NCBI GenBank assembly: GCA_964622545.1
Contig: CAZUQM010000002.1
Location: 1 to 64,000, forward strand
DNA length: 64,000 nt
Origin: JAFGLZ01 sp964622545
GTDB taxonomy: Bacteria > Planctomycetota > Phycisphaerae > UBA1845 > JAFGLZ01
Reading direction: 5' to 3'
Shown here one piece after another: positions 58,524 to 64,000 of this stretch (the first letter of the stretch is position 1; every line of letters starts with the position of its first letter). Made by a program: the position numbers and the translations under genes. A model generated the notes under the pieces. It was given only the letters and a program-made list of their open reading frames with translations, made no database searches and was not told the origin of the DNA.

Positions 58524-58976
58524 TCATTCTTCCGACGTCGGCGGCGGACCGGGCAGGCGCTCGACCTCGTCGCCCAGCTTGCCCCGGCTGACGGCACGGA
58601 CCCAATCGAGGTAGCCGTACCGCCACAGATACACGAACCCCACCACCAGCACGCCGAAAAAGAACAGCATGTCCCACAACGCCGCCACACCCGCCGACTT
58701 GTAGATGACCGCCCACGGGTAGAACAGCGCGATCTCCACGTCGAAGATGATGAACACCAGCGCGACCACGTAGAACCTCAGGTCGAACTGGACCCAGCTC
58801 GGCCCGATCGTCTCCTCGCCGCACTCATAGGTGGCGCCCTTGTCCGGGTTCGGCCTCTGCCGTCGCAGCAGCAGACCCAACACGAGCGCGCCGAAGACGA
58901 TCAGTCCGCCGGCCGTGGCGAAGATCAGCAAGCCGCTGACGGTGTGGACGTTGGTCTCGGTTGCCAGCACGATCAA
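58524..58976 (-). CDS. nuoA: NADH-quinone oxidoreductase subunit A
   Basis: The 150-residue subunit has three helices and the conserved loop YECGEETIGPSWVQFDLRFY and FDVEIALFYPWAV. It lies directly after nuoI (gap of four bases). Confidence 0.96.
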   Translation of the reverse strand: MIVLATETNVHTVSGLLIFATAGGLIVFGALVLGLLLRRQRPNPDKGATYECGEETIGPSWVQFDLRFYVVALVFIIFDVEIALFYPWAVIYKSAGVAALWDMLFFFGVLVVGFVYLWRYGYLDWVRAVSRGKLGDEVERLPGPPPTSEE

Positions 58977-58980
58977 GCGA

Positions 58981-59628
58981 TCACTCCTTTTCGCCCTTCT
59001 CCCCGGCCTGACCGCCGGCGGCCTTGTCCTTCTTGGGCTTGGGCGTCGGGGCCACGCCCTCGAGGGTGTCCACCATGGCCTGACGGTGGGGTTCGGCCTG
59101 TTGGGCCCATGCCTCCCGCCGCTTCTGGGCCCACTCGGGCGCGCCGGGACGCGTCATCCAGAGCGGGATCTGCTGCTGGTGGCCCTGCCGGGCCAGGCCC
59201 ACGAAGTCGGTCACGCAGTCCTGCCGACGGTAACACGAGATGTCGTGGTTGTCCTCCATGTGCAGACAGCTCGTCGGGCACGTCTCGACGCACAACCCGC
59301 ACATGATGCACTTGGTGTAGTCGATCTCGTAGGCAAGCAGCGCGCCGCCCGCGGCGACCCCTTTTTCCTTGTCGATCTTCCGCGGCTTGTCGCGCTCGAC
59401 GCGGATGCACTCGACGGGGCAGATCTTCGCACAGGCGGCGCACGCGATGCACTGCTCGAGCTCGATACGATGAAACCCCCGCCACCGCGGCCTGGTCGTC
59501 GGCGGCACGTCCGGATACTGGACGGTGATCGTCTTGGAGAAGCAGTAGCGGAGAGTGATGCCCAGACCGATCAGGATCGAGCTGACCATCGACCAGACGT
59601 TGTAGAAGTAGTCTCGCATCGGCCCCAT
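58981..59628 (-). CDS. nuoI: NADH-quinone oxidoreductase subunit I
   Basis: The 215-residue protein has two [4Fe-4S] motifs, CIACAACAKICPVECI and CIMCGLCVETCPTSCL, in the TYKY (NuoI) layout, an N-terminal amphipathic/hydrophobic segment and a charged, Lys/Glu/Gly-rich tail of about 35 residues. It is placed first in the cluster rather than between nuoH and nuoJ. No nuoE, nuoF or nuoG is near, so NuoI may receive electrons directly from ferredoxin or another donor. Confidence 0.93.
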   Translation of the reverse strand: MGPMRDYFYNVWSMVSSILIGLGITLRYCFSKTITVQYPDVPPTTRPRWRGFHRIELEQCIACAACAKICPVECIRVERDKPRKIDKEKGVAAGGALLAYEIDYTKCIMCGLCVETCPTSCLHMEDNHDISCYRRQDCVTDFVGLARQGHQQQIPLWMTRPGAPEWAQKRREAWAQQAEPHRQAMVDTLEGVAPTPKPKKDKAAGGQAGEKGEKE

Positions 59629-59788
59629 AGTCGGTGCATCGACACGTCACACCCGGCAGCCAGCTTATAACCCGGTCCGCGTCGAGTTTCAACCAAGGGA
59701 CAACCCGAAGGTGGGATGGGGATCGGACCGCATGGAACTCAGGAGACAGGAGTCAGAGGGCAGGAGGGGGCGTCCCACTCCCTCGTCC

Positions 59789-61387
59789 CTACCCCCGCTC
59801 CAGCGGCGGCAGGCTCACCACGCGGACGCGCTGGATCGGCGGCGTGCGACTCAGCAGCTCGTCGATCACCGCCTGCGGCGGCTCGGCGTCGATCTTCAGC
59901 ACGATCAGCGCCGTCTCCTCCCGGCGCGACACCGTCATGTCGGCGATGTTCACGCCGCGGTCGCCCATCAGCGTGCCCACCAGGCCGATCACGCCCGGCC
60001 GGTCGTCGTTGCGGATGATGATCATCGGGCCCTCGGGCACCATGTCCATGCGGTAGCCGTCGATCGCCAGCACCCGCGGCAGGTTGTCGTTGAACACCGT
60101 GCCCTCGATGGCGATCTCGCGACCCGATTGCACCGACAGCACCACCCGCTCGGCGATGTCCTCGCGCTGCTTGGCCGTCGTGACGCTGACCTGGATCTCG
60201 CGCTCGTCGGCGATGGCCTCGGCGTTGATCACGTTGACGTTCTGCCCGATGTGCGGCTTGAGCAGGTCGGTCAGCACGTAACGGCTCAGCGTGCTGCTGA
60301 GCGGCTCGAGCGTTCCACCGTAGACCGTGATGCTCACGTCGCCCACGCCCTTCGTGCAGAGGGTTGACAGAATCGACGCCATCCGCCGGCTCAGATCGAT
60401 GAAGATCCGGTCGCGCTCGCTGGCCGGCATGCGGAAGCCCGTCACGTTGACGGCCGTGCGAATCTGATCACGCAGGAGGTAGTCGAGCAACAGGTCGACC
60501 GCCTCGGTCGTGACCGCGAGTTGGGCCTCACGCGTGCTCGCACCGAGATGCGGCGTACAGACGACCTCGTCCAGACCCACCAGCGGGTTGTCCCCAGGCG
60601 GTTCGCTGCCGTAGACGTCGACGGCCGCGCCGGCCACCCGGCCCGACCGAATCGCCTCGGCCAGGGCGGCCTCGTCCACCAGCGGACCGCGGGCACAGTT
60701 GATGATCCGGATGCCGGGCTTGGCCTTCGCCAGCAGGTCCGCGTCGATCATGCCCCGTGTCTCGTCCGACAGGGCCGCGTGGAGCGTCAGGTAATCGCAC
60801 CGAGCGACCAGGTCCTCGAGATTGGGCACGATCGACACCTGGCCGTCCAGCGCGGTCTCGGCCCGATAGAACGGGTCGTAGGCCAGCACCTCCATATCGA
60901 AGGTCAGGGCCCGGGTGGCCACCGCTCGGCCTATCCGCCCCAGCCCGACCACACCCAGCGTCTTGCCCGCGAGCTGCGTGCCGACAAACTCGCTTCGCTG
61001 CCACCGACCCTCTTTGACGTGGGTACACGCCGACGGGATCCGCCGGGCCAGGGCGAGCATCATGGCCATGGTCAGCTCGGCCGTCGCCAGCGTGTTGGCA
61101 TCCGGTGTGTTCATCACCAGGATGCCCGCGTGGGTGGCCGCGTCGAGGTCGACGTTGTCCACGCCCACGCCGGCCCGGGCGATGGCCCGCAACCTGCCGG
61201 GACTAGCGAGCACCTTTTCCGTAACCTTCACGCCCGAGCGGATGATCATGCCGTCGTAATCGCTCACCGCGGCGGCCAGTTCGTCCTCGTCCAGCCCCAC
61301 GCGGACGTCCACGTCCACGCCCTCGGCCTGTTGGAGGCGTTCCAGTCCGGCATCGGCCAGCTTGTCGGCTACAAGGATCTTGACCAT
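59789..61387 (-). CDS. serA: D-3-phosphoglycerate dehydrogenase (long form)
   Basis: The 532-residue enzyme has the D-isomer 2-hydroxyacid dehydrogenase domains: VVGLGRIGRAVATRAL (NAD), INCARGPLVDEAALAEAI (catalytic Arg), and the C-terminal PHLGASTREAQ region with the catalytic His-Glu pair, then the intervening domain and a C-terminal ACT domain (MIIIRNDDRPGVIGLVGTLM). It makes 3-phosphohydroxypyruvate for serine. AAGAGG lies before the ATG at 61387; the frame to 61570 runs through non-coding sequence into a repeat. Confidence 0.96.
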   Translation of the reverse strand: MVKILVADKLADAGLERLQQAEGVDVDVRVGLDEDELAAAVSDYDGMIIRSGVKVTEKVLASPGRLRAIARAGVGVDNVDLDAATHAGILVMNTPDANTLATAELTMAMMLALARRIPSACTHVKEGRWQRSEFVGTQLAGKTLGVVGLGRIGRAVATRALTFDMEVLAYDPFYRAETALDGQVSIVPNLEDLVARCDYLTLHAALSDETRGMIDADLLAKAKPGIRIINCARGPLVDEAALAEAIRSGRVAGAAVDVYGSEPPGDNPLVGLDEVVCTPHLGASTREAQLAVTTEAVDLLLDYLLRDQIRTAVNVTGFRMPASERDRIFIDLSRRMASILSTLCTKGVGDVSITVYGGTLEPLSSTLSRYVLTDLLKPHIGQNVNVINAEAIADEREIQVSVTTAKQREDIAERVVLSVQSGREIAIEGTVFNDNLPRVLAIDGYRMDMVPEGPMIIIRNDDRPGVIGLVGTLMGDRGVNIADMTVSRREETALIVLKIDAEPPQAVIDELLSRTPPIQRVRVVSLPPLERG

Positions 61388-61553
61388 GGTGTCAACCTCT
61401 TGAGGACCGTCGTGATTCGTTGCCAGGGCAGGATTGTAGACCCAGGGCGTGCTTTTTCCAACGCGGGAGCGGAGCCGGGCCCTCCCACCAGGGGGCCTCA
61501 ACGATCCGGCCTCAGCAGAGCAGGTCGAAGGGGCCCAGCCCCCCGGCCCCAAC

Positions 61554-61770
61554 CTAGTACCCGACCACACTTGTTTCTGTGGGTTCCGATCAGGAGGGCG
61601 AGACCCCGCTCAGAGCAGCGGCCGTCAGGGAGCTGTGTCGTTGGAGCGCTTGAACAGCAACGCTCCCTCACGGTCGCGTCTCCGGCGCGGCATCGATCCG
61701 AAGTGGGAGCGTCTCCGACGGCGACCCCGAAGCTGGGGAACCGACAGATTCAAATGAGTCGGACTACTAG
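61554..61770 (+). repeat. CTAG-ended miniature element, family A, 217-bp form
   Basis: A complete copy bounded by CTAG at 61554-61557 and 61767-61770, containing the 33-bp internal segment seen also at 85-301. It is the first of three elements in tandem between serA and the histidine kinase gene. Small frames that recur in these copies are shadows of the repeat. Confidence 0.88.
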
Positions 61771-61950
61771 TACCCGACCACACTCGTTTCTGTGGGTTCC
61801 GATCAGGAGGGCGAGACGCTTATCAGAGCAGCGACCGTCAGGGAGCTGTGTTGTTGGAGCGTTTGAACAACAACGCTCCTTCACAGTCGCGTCTCCGACG
61901 GCCGCTCCGAAGTTGGGAAACCAACAGATTCATTTGTGTCGGACTACTAG
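61767..61950 (+). repeat. CTAG-ended miniature element, family A, 184-bp form
   Basis: A complete copy sharing its left CTAG with the preceding element and its right CTAG (61947-61950) with a family B element. Very similar to the copy at 28435-28618. Confidence 0.88.
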
Positions 61951-62055
61951 CACTACAGCGCAACGTAGTGGCTTGGGGGCATGCGCACCTCCTCTGGCGC
62001 TGCCGAAAACGCGGATTCGGTTCGCGGTTTCGCCGACCTTGCGCTGTAGTGCTAG
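61947..62055. repeat. CTAG-ended miniature element, family B, 109 bp
   Basis: Perfect 17-bp terminal inverted repeats CTAGCACTACAGCGCAA and TTGCGCTGTAGTGCTAG enclose about 75 bp of unrelated or diverged interior. Length is identical to the copy at 37404-37512. The right CTAG (62052-62055) supplies the TAG stop of the minus-strand histidine kinase gene. Confidence 0.88.
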
Positions 62056-63665
62056 TCGCCGCCCGGCGACACCGTCGCGAACCGGATCCGAAAGCACGTG
62101 CCCTCCCCCAGCGTGCTATCCACCTCGATCTGACCGCCGTGGGCCTCCACGATGCCCTGCACCGCCGCCAGGCCCAGCCCGCGACCCATCTCCTTCGTCG
62201 AGAAGAACGGGTCGAAGATCCGCTCGCGGTCCTCCGGAGCGATGCCCACGCCGGCGTCCTCGACGACCAGGTCGACGCACTCGGTCTCGGGGCCGCCTCC
62301 GGCCAAACGGCAAAGCGAGTTCTCGGTCCGAACCGATACCGTGCCGCCCTCCGGCATGGCGTCCGCGGCGTTCATCACCAGGTTGAGCAGCACCTGCTGG
62401 ACCTGCATCGGGTCGGCCTCGATCCAGTCGTTCGTCGCCTCCGGCCTGATCTCGACCCGCACCGTGCCTGGAAGCGCCGTCTGACCGAGCTCGATCGATT
62501 CCCGCACCAGCTCGTTGAAGCGCCTCCGTTGCGGGATGCGATGGGCGCTCCGCGCGTACGTCAGAAGCTGGCGCGTCAGCTTGGCCGCCCGGTCGGCCCC
62601 GTTGGCGATCTCGTCGACGATGGGCCGCCATTCGTGGTCGCCATCCAGTTGACTGGATAGGACGCTCGCGTTGCCCAAGACGCTCACGAGCATGTTGTTG
62701 AACTCGTGGGCGAAGCCGCGGGCCAGGCCGGCGATGCTCTCCGACCGCTGGGCACCGCGAAGCTTCTCCTCCAAACGATACCAGTCGGTGAAGTCGCGGC
62801 CCACTGCCTGCACGTGCGAGAGCTGACCTTCGTCGTTCAGGACGGGCCTGACGTTCCAGTGAATCCGGCGGGAGCCCTGGTCGGTCGACTGAATGCGGTT
62901 CTCGAAATGCACCAACCCCCCGGTGCCCGGCCAGCCGTCCCACGCGTGCCGGGTCCGCTCACGGTCCTCGGGATGCACCTTCTCGAGCAACTGCTCGAAG
63001 CCCATCCCCTCGGCGAGGTCGCACATCGTCTTCAGCGCCGCTGAGGCGTAGGTCAGCGTCCCGTCGGGACGCAACGTCAGCACCAGATCGCCGCTCAGCT
63101 CGACCAGGTCGCGGTAGTGCCGCTCCGATCGCGCCAGACGCCGACTCAACAGCGCGAAACGCAGCACCAGCGACATCAGTCGGGCCATCCCCTCAAAGGC
63201 GTGACGGATGCGATCGTCGTAGACGCGCGGGGCCTCTAAATCGTATCCGTGGGCGAAACCCATGACCTTGCCGTCCACAGTGAGCGGCGCGAGGCAGGAG
63301 CTGAGAACCGGCGGATCGTGCGCCACGAACTGCCGCAACCCGACGTCGTCGCTCGAGCTCAGGTCGCTCTCGTAGAAGGCCCCGCGCCGACCCTCGATGA
63401 TCGCGCGAATGCCCCCGAACTCCTCAAGGGGATACGTCGTCCCCACCGGGCTGATCTCGTACCGGGGATCGCTGACACTGCTGGCCGCCGTCCGCAGGAT
63501 GCGGTTGCCGTACTCCAGAACCGTGACCGAACACCGATCGAATTCCAAACTGAGGCGAGCCTGCTCACAAAGCTGGTGCAGAAGCCCGGCCCAGTCGACC
63601 GCCTCCTGCTGCCGGGTCAGGAGCTCGCTCAGATCGCCGTCGTGCCAATCGCTCGGTCTGTCCAT
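62052..63665 (-). CDS. Orphan GAF-PAS sensor histidine kinase (NtrB-like)
   Basis: The 537-residue kinase has a GAF domain (about 25-180), a PAS domain (about 185-310), HisKA with the phospho-accepting His in GFAHEFNNMLVSVLGN, and HATPase with NLVMNAADAM, DAGVGIAPE and GRGLGLAAVQGIVEAHGG. HEFNN is typical of the NtrB-like and hybrid kinases. No membrane span is visible. GGAG lies eight bases before the ATG at 63665; a GTG at 63674 is an alternative. No response regulator is adjacent in the window. Its TAG stop lies in the CTAG of a miniature element. Confidence 0.9.
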   Translation of the reverse strand: MDRPSDWHDGDLSELLTRQQEAVDWAGLLHQLCEQARLSLEFDRCSVTVLEYGNRILRTAASSVSDPRYEISPVGTTYPLEEFGGIRAIIEGRRGAFYESDLSSSDDVGLRQFVAHDPPVLSSCLAPLTVDGKVMGFAHGYDLEAPRVYDDRIRHAFEGMARLMSLVLRFALLSRRLARSERHYRDLVELSGDLVLTLRPDGTLTYASAALKTMCDLAEGMGFEQLLEKVHPEDRERTRHAWDGWPGTGGLVHFENRIQSTDQGSRRIHWNVRPVLNDEGQLSHVQAVGRDFTDWYRLEEKLRGAQRSESIAGLARGFAHEFNNMLVSVLGNASVLSSQLDGDHEWRPIVDEIANGADRAAKLTRQLLTYARSAHRIPQRRRFNELVRESIELGQTALPGTVRVEIRPEATNDWIEADPMQVQQVLLNLVMNAADAMPEGGTVSVRTENSLCRLAGGGPETECVDLVVEDAGVGIAPEDRERIFDPFFSTKEMGRGLGLAAVQGIVEAHGGQIEVDSTLGEGTCFRIRFATVSPGGD

Positions 63666-64000
63666 CCCGGCCACTCCAAGACCTCGTGGGCTCAGGCCCT
63701 CCCATCACACATCCATCCACCTGTCGGCAACGCGCGACGGCCCGGCATCGTCAGCCCAAGACGAGCCCCCATGCAATCGGCCCCGCAGTCGGAATCGGGA
63801 CGAGGACCACACTCCATCATCCATCCACCCTAGTGATTATCAAGACAAACCCCCCAAGATTGGCACAAACCCTAACCCCGCGAATCGATCTCAGGCGGCA
63901 GGACCTCAGCGGGCCGAGGCGTCCGCCGCAAGCCCGGCACACCCGCAGTCGGGCGCCAGGATCCTCGTCGCGCGGCGTGTGTGGTACGATCTGCAACAGC
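63666..64000. other. Right-edge intergenic region
   Basis: No convincing gene is visible in the last 335 bases. The stretch 63835-63880 is relatively AT-rich and may hold the kinase promoter, but no clear -35/-10 pair is seen. A TACGAT near 63986 could be the -10 of a gene starting outside the window. Confidence 0.3.

Overview
The window looks like a GC-rich chromosome segment from a planctomycete-type bacterium, probably a Phycisphaerae-like or related uncultured lineage. The best lineage marker is an exported pseudopilin-like protein (36277-37407) with the prepilin motif and hydrophobic stretch typical of planctomycete genomes. Supporting it are the sugar-processing families (Gfo/Idh/MocA oxidoreductase, xylose-isomerase-like TIM barrel, DUF4432 epimerase-like protein, heparinase-like protein, YfhO-type membrane protein), futalosine-type menaquinone genes and an 11-subunit complex I. 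No 16S gene is present, so class-level placement is inference.

Layout, left to right. 1-480: truncated and complete copies of a CTAG-ended miniature element. 481-4147: PstS-like binding protein, ROK regulator and Eis-like acetyltransferase. 4403-9967: a DsrMKJOP/Hme-like membrane redox complex (HdrD-like, NarI-like, ferredoxin-like and NrfD-like subunits, the last fused to a six-heme cytochrome), preceded by a small HTH/Cys-rich protein. 9968-11577: a probable sigma-54 control region and its PAS-AAA-HTH activator. 11835-16715: a chemoreceptor with three CZB zinc-binding modules and a FixL/FixJ-like two-component pair. 16921-17127: tRNA-Cys and tRNA-Tyr. 17206-22100: zinc-ribbon membrane protein, CAP-domain lipoprotein, histone-deacetylase-like enzyme, DUF4432 protein and a lipoprotein. 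22140-27790: a menaquinone (futalosine pathway) cluster. 28034-31590: PilZ protein, GuaA, oxidoreductase. 31660-37407: heparinase-like and YfhO proteins, pseudopilin. 37892-41487: NhaC antiporter, flavodoxin-like reductase, DUF190 and a fluoride channel. 41572-44943: GMC oxidoreductase and an SDR-membrane fusion. 45271-46660: sugar isomerase and a 36-residue membrane peptide. 46685-59628: nuoIABCDHJKLMN on the minus strand. 59789-63665: SerA and an orphan histidine kinase, separated by an array of three miniature elements.

The energy genes fit together as a menaquinone-based anaerobic or facultative respiratory chain. The mqn genes make the quinone. Complex I without NuoEFG would feed it from a donor other than NADH, and the Dsr/Hme-like complex would exchange electrons between quinone, periplasmic cytochrome c and a cytoplasmic HdrD-type disulfide or thiol centre. 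This operon appears to be controlled by a dedicated sigma-54 activator acting at two TTGCA-N3-TGCA(A) sites 33 bp apart.

Two kinds of repeat stand out. One is a pair of non-autonomous element families (184/217 bp and 109 bp) that insert at CTAG, lie head to tail sharing the CTAG, and three times end in the TAG stop codon of a gene. The other is a set of palindromic modules around the nuo genes, one of which lies in frame inside nuoL.
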